Source: CAWGYQ01 sp963817395
GTDB lineage: Bacteria > Acidobacteriota > Vicinamibacteria > Vicinamibacterales > CAVPJW01
DNA: 64,000 nucleotides
Assembly: GCA_963817395.1 (NCBI GenBank)
Contig: CAWFOC010000008.1
Location: forward strand, 214,377 to 278,376
Direction: 5' to 3'
In this document: piece after piece, positions 36,836-46,109 of the stretch
Numbering within the stretch: the stretch's first letter is position 1
How the letters are laid out: each line of letters starts with the position of its first letter
Translations under genes and position numbers: made by a program
Notes under the pieces: generated by a model
The model's database searches: none
What the model was told of the DNA's origin: nothing
The model's input: the letters and a program-made list of their open reading frames with translations, nothing else

Positions 36836-37546
36836 TTACTGACTGTACCGGTCGTTGAACCATGGTTCGGCGGTGTTCGAGTATCCGCGCTCCTCCCAGA
36901 ACCCTTTCCGGTCGCGCGCCAGGAACTCGATCTTGCGAATCCACTTGCAGCCTTTCCAGGCGTAGAGCCGCGGGGTGATCATGCGGACGGGTCCGCCATG
37001 TTCTCGCGGCAGCGGCTGGCCTTCCCACTCGTGCACGAGCAGGACGTCGTCCTCGAGCGCGCGAGCCAACGGCAGATTGACCGTATAGGGAATGAAGGTG
37101 CCGGGCGCGAAGTCTGAACCGGTCGAGAGAATAAAGCGTGCCTCGTCGGTCGGGACCACCAGCTCGGCAATCGTCCTGAAACGAACGCCTCTCCAGCGGT
37201 TGTCGAGGCGGCTCCATGTCGTCACGCAGTGAAAGTCGCTGACGTCCTCGACCTGCGGCAGCGCCATGAACTCTTTCCAGTCGAGCGTCACCGGGTTCTC
37301 CACCAGGCCTTCGATCTGGAGCTTCCACTGCTCGAGGCCGACGTCCGGTTGTTCGCCGAGATCCAGCACAGGCCAGTTGTGAACGAGGCGCTGACCGGGC
37401 GGAACCGTCGGCATGCCGTGGCGGTTGGGCGGTCCGGCGCCCATCGGTTCGTGGCCGGCGAACTCCACGTTGACGGTGTCCGCCTTCATGTGACGCTGGC
37501 GCTCGATGTACCGCATACGGCGCTGGACGAGATCGGTGTCAGACAT
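36836..37546 (-). CDS. Sulfite-oxidase-like molybdopterin-dependent oxidoreductase
   Basis: If translated from ATG 37546 the protein has 236 residues, the normal size of YuiH-like sulfite-oxidase-fold enzymes. The molybdenum-binding Cys is in DFHCVTTWSRLDNRW, preceded by VPPGQRLVHNWPVLDLG. Further family segments are FIPYTVNLPLARALEDDVLL and MITPRLYAWKGCKWI. No Tat signal is seen, so it would be cytoplasmic. As sequenced, its frame is continuous with GrpE upstream, giving an apparent 458-residue fusion. No good ribosome-binding site stands before ATG 37546. The electron acceptor and substrate are unknown. Confidence 0.82.
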   Translation of the reverse strand: MSDTDLVQRRMRYIERQRHMKADTVNVEFAGHEPMGAGPPNRHGMPTVPPGQRLVHNWPVLDLGEQPDVGLEQWKLQIEGLVENPVTLDWKEFMALPQVEDVSDFHCVTTWSRLDNRWRGVRFRTIAELVVPTDEARFILSTGSDFAPGTFIPYTVNLPLARALEDDVLLVHEWEGQPLPREHGGPVRMITPRLYAWKGCKWIRKIEFLARDRKGFWEERGYSNTAEPWFNDRYSQ

Positions 37547-37566
37547 GATCGAAATGGGCAGGGCCT

Positions 37567-38209
37567 TCACGCTTGCGTCCTCCAGGCGGCCCACTGCGAC
37601 CATCGCCGGCCGCAGCACTTCGTCGCCGATGCTGTAGCCGGGTCGGATGACGCCGGTGACCCGGCCGTCCTGGTCGGCATCGGTCACCGGCACGGTCGAG
37701 ACCGCTTCGTGCCGCGCCGGATCGAACGCTTCGCCGAGCGCGTCGAGGCGAGCGACGCCGAAGGCCTGGAGCTTCGAGAGAAATTGCCGCTCGACGAGAT
37801 CGAGCCCCTCGAGCAGGGCACCGAGATTCTGCGACGCCTGCGCGGCCGACATCGCGCGCTCGAGGTTGTCCAGCACGTCGAGCAATTCGGTCAACACCAC
37901 GCGCCGGCTGCGCTCCACGTCCTTCACCAGCTCGCGCCGTATGCGTCCCTTGACCTCTTCGAACTCCCCGACGGCCTGCTTGTGCTCGGTCATGTACCGC
38001 TGCAGCAGCTGGTCCTTCTCCGCGAGCTGGCGCTCCAGCTCCTCCAGATAGGTCGGTTTGCGGAGCTCCTCGTCGCTTGCGTCGAGCTGTCCGTCCTGGC
38101 GGGCCCACCACCGGCGATCGACCACCTTGACGTCGGGACCGCTCGACTGTTCGTCCGGGAACGCGGGTGCGAGCGGGTTGCGGAGCTTCGAATCGTCGCC
38201 CATCATCAT
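37567..38209 (-). CDS. grpE: GrpE nucleotide exchange factor (apparent in-frame fusion to the molybdoenzyme)
   Basis: GrpE stimulates ADP release from DnaK. The long N-terminal coiled coil (YLEELERQLAEKDQLLQRY, VKGRIRRELVKDVERS) and the beta-wing motif (FDPARHEAVSTVPV, GYSIGDEVLRPAMVAVG) are diagnostic. The start is one of three consecutive ATG codons at 38209. As given, the frame runs through into the molybdoenzyme. Deleting one G from the GGG read on the minus strand at 37590-37592 gives VAVAAWRTQA and a TGA at 37567-37569, a normal GrpE end. I therefore think the fusion is an indel artefact. dnaK and dnaJ are not nearby. Confidence 0.85.
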
Positions 38210-38261
38210 CAGCCTATCATTGCGCACGGCCAGGCGGCGACGGGTGGCAGCGGCAAAGTGA

Positions 38262-39719
38262 CTAGCGCCGGGATCGAGTCGACGATCCTCTCATCAGCAG
38301 GAGATAGAGCAGGAAGCTCAGCGCAAACGTGATGAACCAGGCGTAAGTGTAGAGGCGGTCGAAGAGATTCGGGCTGGCGATCTGACCGCCCGGCGTCGAG
38401 GCGGCGCGAAGAAACCCCGGCAGGACGGGCAGCACTGCGAGAACGAGCGCCGCGACGGCTCTCCAGTTGACGCCATTCGAGTAGGCGTAGGCGCCCTTCG
38501 GATCGAACAGATCCCGAAGCGAGAGTTGCCGGCCGCGCAGCACCCAGTAGTCGGCGATCAGGACGCCGCCGATGGCCCCCATCAGGCTGGAATAGCCGAT
38601 GAGCCAGGTGAAGATGTACGCCGCCGCGTCCGCGTAAAGTCGCCACGGCATCATGACGATGGCCAGAATGGCCGTGATGAGTCCACCTCCGACATAGCTG
38701 ATCCGCCGCGGCGCGAGGCTCGAGAAATCGTTGGCCGGCGACACCACGTTAGCCGCCATGTTGGTCGTGATCTGGGCCGCGAGAATGACGAGCGCTCCAA
38801 AAATGATGACCCCGGGGCTTCCGATCCGCGCAATGAGGGCGATTGGATCCCAGATGGCCTCGCCGAAGATCACGATCGTGGCGCTCGTCACGGCCACTCC
38901 GATGAACGCAAACGCGGTCATCGTCGTCGGCAGGCCGAGCGCCTGGCCGAGCACCTGCGATCGCTGCGAGCGCGCGTAGCGGGTGAAGTCGGGAATGTTC
39001 AGGCTGAGCGTCGCCCAGTAGCCGACATTGGCCGTGAGGGCAGCGGGGAAGAGCGTCCAGAACGGCGTGCTCCCGCCTTGCAGCTTCTGTGACTCGCGAA
39101 GGATGGTTCCGAGTCCGCCCCCTTTCCAGACAGCCCACGCCAGCAGCGCGAGGCCTCCGGAGAGCAGCAGGGGAGCCGACCAGCTTTCGAGCAGTTTGAT
39201 ACCCTCCGTGCCCTTCAGGATGAACCAGACCTGCAGGAGCCAGAAGGCGGCGAACGCCATCCAGATCGATCCCGGCACGTTGCTCCACGCGGGCCACGCG
39301 GCTGTCACGAGCGCGTCGAGCGCGAGAGCGCCGATCCAGGTCTGAATCCCGAACCACCCGCACGCCACGATGGCGCGCAGAATGGCGGGCACGTTGGCGC
39401 CTCGCACACCGAAACTGGCGCGGCAGAGCACTGGAAACGAGATGCCGTAGCGCGTTCCCGCGTGAGCGTTCAGCGCCATGGGCACGAGCACGATGATGTT
39501 GCCCAGCAGAATGGTGAGCATAGCCTGCCACCAGGTCATGCCCTGCGCCATCAACCCCGAGGCGAGCGTGTAGGTGGTAATGACCACGCTCATCCCGATC
39601 CACAGCGCGGCGATGTTGTAGGTGGACCACGTGCGCTGGGCGAGGCGCGTCGGAGCCAGGTCCGGATTCCAGAGCGGGCTCTGCGAGAGATCGTCGGTCA
39701 GTTCGACGATGTCCGGCAT
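38262..39719 (-). CDS. NCS1-family nucleobase/hydantoin:cation symporter
   Basis: A 485-residue membrane protein with about twelve spans. The N-terminal TWSTYNIAALWIGMSVV and LNAHAGTRYGISFPVLCRASFG are NCS1 signatures found in Mhp1, PucI and related permeases of hydantoins, allantoin and pyrimidines. Substrate contacts such as Trp and Asn in WFGIQTWIGALA and the NMAANVVSPANDFSSL region are in place. It follows the PreA-like gene by 39 bases on the same strand. The context of dihydropyrimidinase and beta-ureidopropionase genes suggests uracil, thymine, dihydropyrimidine or hydantoin uptake. Confidence 0.9.
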   Translation of the reverse strand: MPDIVELTDDLSQSPLWNPDLAPTRLAQRTWSTYNIAALWIGMSVVITTYTLASGLMAQGMTWWQAMLTILLGNIIVLVPMALNAHAGTRYGISFPVLCRASFGVRGANVPAILRAIVACGWFGIQTWIGALALDALVTAAWPAWSNVPGSIWMAFAAFWLLQVWFILKGTEGIKLLESWSAPLLLSGGLALLAWAVWKGGGLGTILRESQKLQGGSTPFWTLFPAALTANVGYWATLSLNIPDFTRYARSQRSQVLGQALGLPTTMTAFAFIGVAVTSATIVIFGEAIWDPIALIARIGSPGVIIFGALVILAAQITTNMAANVVSPANDFSSLAPRRISYVGGGLITAILAIVMMPWRLYADAAAYIFTWLIGYSSLMGAIGGVLIADYWVLRGRQLSLRDLFDPKGAYAYSNGVNWRAVAALVLAVLPVLPGFLRAASTPGGQIASPNLFDRLYTYAWFITFALSFLLYLLLMRGSSTRSRR

Positions 39720-39758
39720 GAGGTCAGGCGACGGAGGGGAGCAACGGTCCAGATCGCG

Positions 39759-40892
39759 CTACTTGGCGGTTGGAACAGGCGAAGGCTCGGCATAGCCCTC
39801 GGCGTCGTGGCCGCCGTGGTACTCGCGGTCGTCCGGCCGCCGAATCTGCGAGTGCGGCACGACTCGATCGCGACGAAGCGCGCGGAAATCGTCGAGCGAG
39901 CGCCAGCCTTTCTCGGCGTGTCGTTCCAGAAATGCCCGCAGGCCTTCGACCAGGCACTTGATGACGTTCGGGCCGATGGCGTGATCCAGCATCGCCGCCG
40001 TGCACACCTGCACGCTGCCGCAGCCGAGGAGGAAGTAGTTCAGCGCGTGGGAGAAATCGGCGATGCCGCCGATGCCGGAAAACTGGCGATCGGGAAACGC
40101 CGTCGTGAGCTGTGCCATCTTCGCGAGCGACTGCGGCAGGATAGCCGGGCCGCCGAGGCCCCCGCTCGACACGTAGCCATCGACGTTCATCTCGAATTCG
40201 AGCGTGTCGAGATCGATGAGTGGCAGCGACGGAAAGGTGTTGGACGACGACACCGCGTCGGCGCCGCCTCGAAACGCGGCGCCGGCCTCGCCCACGATGT
40301 CTGTCGTCGACGGCGTGAGCTTGGCCCAGATGGGCACGCGGGCCACGTCCTTGACGGCGCGCGTCACCTCCTCGATCAGGCGCTGATTCTTGCCGATGTT
40401 CGATCCCATGTCCTCACGATCCATGTGAGGACACGAGAGATTGAGCTCGAACGCGTCGGCGCCCTGTTCCTGGCAGGCGGTGGCCAGCGTCTGCCAGTGC
40501 CGCAGCTCGCGGTCCGAGCCGGCGCCCGCCATGATGGATGCCACGAGCACACGATCGGGGTGCGCCTCCTTGATCCGCGCGAGGCGTGGGATCCACCAGT
40601 CCAGCGTCTTGTCGGAAATGAGCTCCCAGTTCCATGACGAATGCAGGGCCGTGTGCGGCCGCTTCTGCATCGACAGGTGGGCCGAGTCTGGCGTGGCGCG
40701 CAGGAACTTCGTCTTCGGACCTGCCACGTTCACAACCGGGTGGAGACCGATGGTCTTCGTGACAACGCCACCCCAGCCGGCGTCGAAGGCCCGCATGATG
40801 TTGGCGTCCGACTCGGTCGGCGGCGCCGAAGACAGCAGGAACGGGTTCTCCAGGCGCAGGCCGGTGAACTCAACCGAAAGTCGTGGGTCCAT
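39759..40892 (-). CDS. PreA-like dihydropyrimidine dehydrogenase catalytic subunit without ferredoxin domain
   Basis: A 377-residue FMN barrel of the dihydroorotate/dihydropyrimidine dehydrogenase family: PFLLSSAPPTES, GGVVTKTIGLHPV, ELNLSCPHMDREDMGS, IWAKLTPSTTDI and SGIGGIADF. Family PreA proteins normally end in a domain with two 4Fe-4S clusters; here the tail has no CxxCxxC motif. The position of the catalytic Cys of mammalian enzyme (in GLACGQ) seems to be Ile in GSNIGKN. GAGAGG precedes ATG 40892. No PreT partner is encoded in the window. Its neighbours argue for uracil/thymine reduction or the reverse oxidation of dihydropyrimidines. Confidence 0.82.
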   Translation of the reverse strand: MDPRLSVEFTGLRLENPFLLSSAPPTESDANIMRAFDAGWGGVVTKTIGLHPVVNVAGPKTKFLRATPDSAHLSMQKRPHTALHSSWNWELISDKTLDWWIPRLARIKEAHPDRVLVASIMAGAGSDRELRHWQTLATACQEQGADAFELNLSCPHMDREDMGSNIGKNQRLIEEVTRAVKDVARVPIWAKLTPSTTDIVGEAGAAFRGGADAVSSSNTFPSLPLIDLDTLEFEMNVDGYVSSGGLGGPAILPQSLAKMAQLTTAFPDRQFSGIGGIADFSHALNYFLLGCGSVQVCTAAMLDHAIGPNVIKCLVEGLRAFLERHAEKGWRSLDDFRALRRDRVVPHSQIRRPDDREYHGGHDAEGYAEPSPVPTAK

Positions 40893-41038
40893 GGAACCTC
40901 TCGGCATCGCCGGCGGCGCGGCCGGTGCTGGAATCGACTATAGCGCAGAGCGCGGCTCGCCCTCGCACCTCACTTGTATCGGCCCGTTGCGCCCGCGGGT
41001 GGCCGACCCCCGTCTCCGGAGCCCGGACGGCCGCCCGG

Positions 41039-41044
41039 TATAAT
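41039..41044 (+). promoter_or_regulatory. TATAAT box of the mmsA-pydC-hydA operon
   Basis: A perfect TATAAT lies 25 bases before the ATG at 41070, followed by a GGGAGG ribosome-binding site at 41058-41063. No convincing -35 is seen, so an activator may be needed. Confidence 0.45.
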
Positions 41045-41069
41045 GACCTGATTTCACGGGAGGTCGCTC

Positions 41070-42572
41070 ATGGCGCAGCCCTCGACAGTATCTGCCACAT
41101 CGCGGCGGTCGGGCTCGGCCGATATCGAGCGCGTGCCGAATTACATCAACGGCGGGTTCGTGCAGTCGACGGCGGCAGACGCGCTGGACGTGCACAACCC
41201 CGCCCGTGGCACCCTCATTGCCCGGACGCCCCTGTCCACGGCCGCAGAGGTGGACGCGGCGGTCACCGCCGCGACGCAGGCGTTTCGCGGCTGGAGCGAG
41301 ACGCCCGTCGTCGTGCGCGCGCGAGCGATGTTCACCTTCAAGCGCCTGCTCGACGAGCACTTCGAGGAGATCGCGCGCATCGTCACGACCGAACACGGCA
41401 AGACACTCGACGAGGCGCGCGGCAGCGTGCGCCGCGGCATCGAGTGCGTCGAGGTGGCGTGCGGCGGCCCGTCGCTGATGATGGGCTACGGTCTCGAGAA
41501 CGTGGCCGCGAACATCGACTGTCACGTCGTGCGGCAACCCCTCGGCGTGTGCGCCGCGATTGCGCCCTTCAATTTTCCGGCGATGGTCCCGCTCTGGTTC
41601 CTGCCCTTCGCCGTGGTGGCCGGAAACACCTTCGTGCTCAAGCCATCCGAGCAGGTGCCGCTCTCGCAGCTCCGGATGTTCGAGCTGCTTCACGCCTGCG
41701 ACCTGCCGCCGGGTGTCGTGAATCTCGTCAACGGCGGTCGCGACGTGGTCGAAGCGCTGTGCGATCACCCGGGCATCCGGGCCGTGTCATTCGTCGGATC
41801 GACGGCGGTGGCCCGCACCGTGTACCGGCGAGCGACCCATGCGGGCAAGCGCGTCCAGGCGCTCGGCGGGGCCAAGAACTTCGTCATCGTCATGCCCGAC
41901 GCCGACATGGCCCGTACGACCGAGGTTGTCACCGAATCGTTTTACGGATGCGCCGGCGAGCGCTGTCTGGCCGGCAGCGTGCTCGTGCCCGTGGGTGAGG
42001 CGTACAGGGACGCGCGCGAGCGGCTCGTCGCGAGCGCCCGGGCCCTGCGGGTCGGCGACGGGCTGGAACCCTCCGTCAACATGGGACCGGTGATCAGCCA
42101 ACGCCACCGCGAGCGCGTCAGGGGGTACATCGAGAAGGGCGTTTCGGAGGGAGCACAGCTGCTGCTCGACGGCCGTCATGTCCGAGTGCCGGAGCGCGAA
42201 GACGGATTCTTCGTTGGACCGACCGTTTTCGATCAGGTGCCGCCCTCGTCTGTCATCGGACGCGAGGAAATTTTTGGTCCGGTCGCGTCCATCTGTCCGG
42301 TGCCGGACCTGGATGCGGCGTTGAAGTTGATGGAGTCGCATCCGAACGCGAACGCCACCTCCATCTTCACATCGAGCGGCAAAGCGGCGCGCGAGTTCAG
42401 TCATCGCGCCACGGCGTCGATGGTCGGCGTCAACATCGGCGTCGCCGCTCCCATGGCCTATTTTCCATTCGGCGGGGCGCGAGACAGCTTCTTCGGCGAT
42501 CTCAAGGTGCACGGGCGCGACGCCTTCGAGTTCTACACCGACAAGAAGGTCACGATCTCGCGCTGGTTCTAG
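41070..42572 (+). CDS. mmsA: CoA-acylating (methyl)malonate-semialdehyde dehydrogenase
   Basis: A 500-residue aldehyde dehydrogenase that turns malonate or methylmalonate semialdehyde, CoA and NAD+ into acetyl- or propionyl-CoA with loss of CO2. Markers are YINGGFVQS at the start, PFNFPAMVPLWFLPFA, the MmsA-type LGGAKNFVIVMPDAD and the catalytic Cys (near 299) in GCAGERCLAGS. In this locus it would consume the semialdehyde made from beta-alanine or beta-aminoisobutyrate, the end products of pyrimidine breakdown. The beta-ureidopropionase gene follows after 8 bases. Confidence 0.93.
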   Translation: MAQPSTVSATSRRSGSADIERVPNYINGGFVQSTAADALDVHNPARGTLIARTPLSTAAEVDAAVTAATQAFRGWSETPVVVRARAMFTFKRLLDEHFEEIARIVTTEHGKTLDEARGSVRRGIECVEVACGGPSLMMGYGLENVAANIDCHVVRQPLGVCAAIAPFNFPAMVPLWFLPFAVVAGNTFVLKPSEQVPLSQLRMFELLHACDLPPGVVNLVNGGRDVVEALCDHPGIRAVSFVGSTAVARTVYRRATHAGKRVQALGGAKNFVIVMPDADMARTTEVVTESFYGCAGERCLAGSVLVPVGEAYRDARERLVASARALRVGDGLEPSVNMGPVISQRHRERVRGYIEKGVSEGAQLLLDGRHVRVPEREDGFFVGPTVFDQVPPSSVIGREEIFGPVASICPVPDLDAALKLMESHPNANATSIFTSSGKAAREFSHRATASMVGVNIGVAAPMAYFPFGGARDSFFGDLKVHGRDAFEFYTDKKVTISRWF

Positions 42573-42580
42573 GAGACTTC

Positions 42581-43453
42581 ATGCCTCGCACGCTCGTCGG
42601 CGGTCTCGTGCAGTGTGCCGCGCCGCTCACGGATCCGGCGACACCCATCTCGCGCGTCAAGGACGCGGCCTTCGAGGCCCATTTGCCCTTCATCGAGGAA
42701 GCCGGCAGACGCGGCGTGCAGATTCTCGGCCTGCAGGAGGTGTTCAACGGTCCGTATTTCTGTCCGTCGCAGGATCCGCACTGGTACGACCTCGCCGAGC
42801 CCGTCCCCGGGCCCACGACCGAACGCATGGCCGAGCAGGGGAAGAAGCACGGGATGGCGATGGTGATCCCCGTCTACGAGCGGGAACAGGCCGGTGTCTA
42901 CTACAACACCGCGGCGGTCTACGATGCCGACGGGAGCTATCTCGGAAAATATCGCAAGAACCACATTCCGCACACGTCCGGCTTCTGGGAGAAGTATTTC
43001 TTCAAGCCGGGCAACCTCGGGTATCCGGTCTTCGAGACGCGGTACGCCAAGGTCGGCGTGTATATCTGCTATGACAGGCACTTTCCCGAAGGTGCGCGCC
43101 TGCTGGGGCTGAACGGCGCGGAGATCGTGTTCAACCCGTCGGCGACCGTGGCCGGCCTGTCGCAATATCTCTGGAAATTGGAGCAGCCGGCCCACGCCGT
43201 CGCGAACGGCTATTTCATGGCCTGCAGCAACCGCGTCGGGACCGAGGCCCCCTGGAACATCGGACGATTCTATGGATCGTCGTACTTCGTCGATCCGCGG
43301 GGCAGCATTCTCGCGATCGGATCCGAAGACCAGAACGAGCTCGTGACCGCCGAGATGAACCTCGACATGATCGAGGAAGTGCGCCGGGTCTGGCAGTTCT
43401 ATCGTGACCGCCGCCCCGAGACGTATCAGCCCGTGGCCGACCTGCTTCCCTGA
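42581..43453 (+). CDS. N-carbamoyl-beta-alanine amidohydrolase (beta-ureidopropionase), nitrilase superfamily
   Basis: A 290-residue nitrilase-fold enzyme. The triad is Glu in LGLQEVFNGPYFCPSQD, Lys in KYRKNHIPH and Cys in VYICYDRHFPEGARLLGL (near residue 164). The FNGPYFCPSQ and KYFFKPGN segments are characteristic of beta-ureidopropionase rather than other nitrilases. It hydrolyses N-carbamoyl-beta-alanine to beta-alanine, CO2 and ammonia, the step after dihydropyrimidinase, whose gene follows 17 bases later. Confidence 0.92.
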   Translation: MPRTLVGGLVQCAAPLTDPATPISRVKDAAFEAHLPFIEEAGRRGVQILGLQEVFNGPYFCPSQDPHWYDLAEPVPGPTTERMAEQGKKHGMAMVIPVYEREQAGVYYNTAAVYDADGSYLGKYRKNHIPHTSGFWEKYFFKPGNLGYPVFETRYAKVGVYICYDRHFPEGARLLGLNGAEIVFNPSATVAGLSQYLWKLEQPAHAVANGYFMACSNRVGTEAPWNIGRFYGSSYFVDPRGSILAIGSEDQNELVTAEMNLDMIEEVRRVWQFYRDRRPETYQPVADLLP

Positions 43454-43470
43454 CGGCGGCGCCTTCCGCC

Positions 43471-44847
43471 ATGAGCATCCTCATCAAGAACGGCCTGATC
43501 GTGACCGCTTCCGATCTCTATGCGGGCGACGTCCTGATCGAAGGCGAGAAGATCTCGACCATCGGGACATCGCTGGACGTCGAAGCCGATCGGGTCATCG
43601 ACGCCACCGACCGCTATGTGCTGCCTGGCGGCATCGACTGCCATACACACCTCGACATGCCGTTCGGAGGTACGACGTCGGCTGACGACTTCGAGAGCGG
43701 GACGATCGCCGCCGCGCACGGCGGCACCACCACGGTTGTCGACTTCGCCATCCAGTACAAGGGGCAGACGCTTCACCACGCCTGGGAAACGTGGATGGGG
43801 AAGGCCGAGGCCAAGGCGGCGATCGACTACGGGTTCCACATGATCGTGACCGATCTGACCGATCACGTCGAGCAGGAGATGGACGCGATGGTCGCTGAAG
43901 GCGTCACGTCTTTCAAGCTCTTCATGGCCTACCCCGGCGTCTTCATGCTCGACGACGCGGCGATCTTCCGCGCGATGCTGCGGACCGGAAAGAACGGCGG
44001 CACCATCTGCATGCATGCGGAGAACGGCGGCGTGATCGACGTGCTCGTGAAGAAGGCGCTGGCCGAAGGAAAGACGGCGCCCAAGTATCACGCGCTCACG
44101 CGCCCCGCTCGCGCCGAAGCCGAAGCGACGCATCGCGCCATCGCCCTCGCCGAAATCGCGGACGTGCCGGTCTACATCGTGCACCTCTCGGCCGCCGAAG
44201 CGCTCGAGATGGTGACCGAAGCGCGCGACCGCGGGCTGCCGGCGTTCGCCGAAACCTGCCCGCAGTATCTGTTCCTGTCGTACGACAACTACGAGGAGCC
44301 GGGCTTCGAAGGGGCGAAATACGTGATGAGCCCGCCGCTCCGGACGAAGGACACCCAGGAGCGGCTGTGGCGCGGGCTGGCGTTCAACGATCTGCAGGCG
44401 ATCTCGACCGACCATTGTCCCTTCTGCATGAAAGAGCAGAAGACGATGGGCGAGCACGATTTCTCCAAGATTCCGAATGGCGCTCCGGGCATTGAGACGC
44501 GGATGAGCCTCGTGTACGACGGGGGCGTGCGTACGGGCCGCATTTCGCTGAACCGCTTCGTCGAGCTCACCTCGACCTCGCCGGCCAGGATCTTCGGGCT
44601 CTTCCCGCGCAAGGGCACGATCGCGCCCGGATCGGACGCCGATATCGTCATCTTCGATCCGATGAAGAAGACGACGCTGTCGGCCAGGACGCATCACATG
44701 CGGGTGGACTACAACCCCTATGAAGGCCGGGAGGTGACCGGCGCGACCGAGACGGTGCTGTCGCGCGGACACGTCATCATCGATCGCGGCCGGTTCGTGG
44801 GACGCGTTGGCGCGGGACAGTTCCTCAGGCGGGCGGCGCGGACGTAG
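43471..44847 (+). CDS. hydA: Dihydropyrimidinase / hydantoinase
   Basis: A 458-residue cyclic amidohydrolase. Zinc ligands are HTHLD near residue 58, the carboxylated Lys in SFKLFMAYPG near residue 149, HAEN, HLSA and ISTDHCPF. Substrate-binding residues near GAPGIETRMSL match the family. It opens dihydrouracil, dihydrothymine or 5-substituted hydantoins to the N-carbamoyl amino acid. It closes the operon mmsA-pydC-hydA. The order of steps (reduction, ring opening, decarbamoylation, semialdehyde oxidation) is fully covered except for the transaminase. Confidence 0.93.
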   Translation: MSILIKNGLIVTASDLYAGDVLIEGEKISTIGTSLDVEADRVIDATDRYVLPGGIDCHTHLDMPFGGTTSADDFESGTIAAAHGGTTTVVDFAIQYKGQTLHHAWETWMGKAEAKAAIDYGFHMIVTDLTDHVEQEMDAMVAEGVTSFKLFMAYPGVFMLDDAAIFRAMLRTGKNGGTICMHAENGGVIDVLVKKALAEGKTAPKYHALTRPARAEAEATHRAIALAEIADVPVYIVHLSAAEALEMVTEARDRGLPAFAETCPQYLFLSYDNYEEPGFEGAKYVMSPPLRTKDTQERLWRGLAFNDLQAISTDHCPFCMKEQKTMGEHDFSKIPNGAPGIETRMSLVYDGGVRTGRISLNRFVELTSTSPARIFGLFPRKGTIAPGSDADIVIFDPMKKTTLSARTHHMRVDYNPYEGREVTGATETVLSRGHVIIDRGRFVGRVGAGQFLRRAART

Positions 44848-44875
44848 ACCGCGGCACACCTTGGCGGGTCACACC

Positions 44876-46006
44876 ATGAATCCTCGCCCGCGGCGCGCAC
44901 CGCTCGCCGCTTTCCTGATTGGTGCCGCGTTCTTGGCGCCTGCGACGACGACTCGCTCGCCGCCGATGGGGAAGTGTTCGTCACCAGCGACGGCGTGCGC
45001 TTTACGGTCCAGACCGTCGCCAGAAACCTGCAGGTGCCCTGGAGCCTGGCCTTTGCGCCGGACGGCCGCATCTTCGTCACCGAGCGCCCGGGACGGGTCC
45101 GGATCGTACAGGGCACGACGCTCGTCTCGCAGCCGGCGCTGACGCTGTCGGATGTGAACGCGGAGGGCGAAGGCGGCCTGCTCGGGCTGACGCTTCATCC
45201 GGATTTCAACCGCACGCGCTGGGTGTATCTCGTCTACACGGCACGACGCGCGGATGGGTCACCGGTCAATCGTCTCGTCCGCTACCGGGAGGTCGACAAC
45301 ACGCTCGCCGAGGGTGCCGTGCTGTTGGACGATATTCCTGCGTCGGGCATCCACAACGGGTCGCGCGTCCGCTTCGGTCCGGACGGCAAGCTCTACATGA
45401 CCATGGGTGATGCGGCCGATCCGTCCGTGGCGCAGGATCTCGCGGCGCTGAACGGCCGCATCTTCCGTCTGAACGACGACGGGACGACGCCGCGCGACAA
45501 CCCGCTGGCGTCGCCGGTGTACTCGTACGGGCATCGCAATCCGCAGGGCATCGACTGGCACCCGTCGAGCGGCGAGCTCTGGGAGACCGAGCACGGCGCG
45601 ACCGGGAACGACGAGGTCAACCGCATCGTGGCTGGCCGGAACTATGGCTGGCCCGAGATCGAAGGCGGTGAAAGCCGCGCCGGCATGGAGACACCCGTGC
45701 GCTTCTATTCGCCGGCCATCGCGCCCTCTGGCGCCTCGTTCTATCGCGGCCAGAGCCTTCCCGGCCTTTCGAAACGACTTCTTCTTTGCCACGCTGCGCG
45801 GTCAGCATCTGCATCGCGTGCGACTCGACGCCAGTTTCCGTCGCGTCGTCGCCGAGGAGCGCCTGCTCGAGAATCGCTTCGGCAGGCTCCGCGATGTCGT
45901 GTCGGGCCCGGACGGCGCCATCTATCTCGCCACGAACAATCGCGATGGTCGCGGCGATCCGGCCGCCGAGGACGACCGTATCCTGCGGCTGGTGCCGGTC
46001 CAGTAA
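44876..46006 (+). CDS. Second PQQ-type aldose sugar dehydrogenase-like lipoprotein, two frameshifts
   Basis: A propeller enzyme of about 376 residues: QVPWSLAFAPDGRIFVTERPG, GEGGLLGLTLHPDF, YGHRNPQGIDWHPSSGELW and GNDEVNRIVAGRNYGWP. One base seems to be missing near 44938; putting it back gives FLAACDDDSLAADGEVF, a lipoprotein signal and cleavage site that the raw frame lacks. An extra G near 45763 separates the last third; removing it restores SLPAFRNDFFFATLRG. The enzyme should oxidise aldoses in the periplasm. It starts 28 bases after hydA but looks functionally unrelated. Confidence 0.82.
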
Positions 46007-46109
46007 CGCTCGCGCGTCCTCCCGCCGTTCCCATCCGTTGAGCGCGCCCTCCTCGTGCTACAGTCTTGCCCGCCTCGGCTCTCCCGCGAGTCCGCCTCGT
46101 GAACACCCG

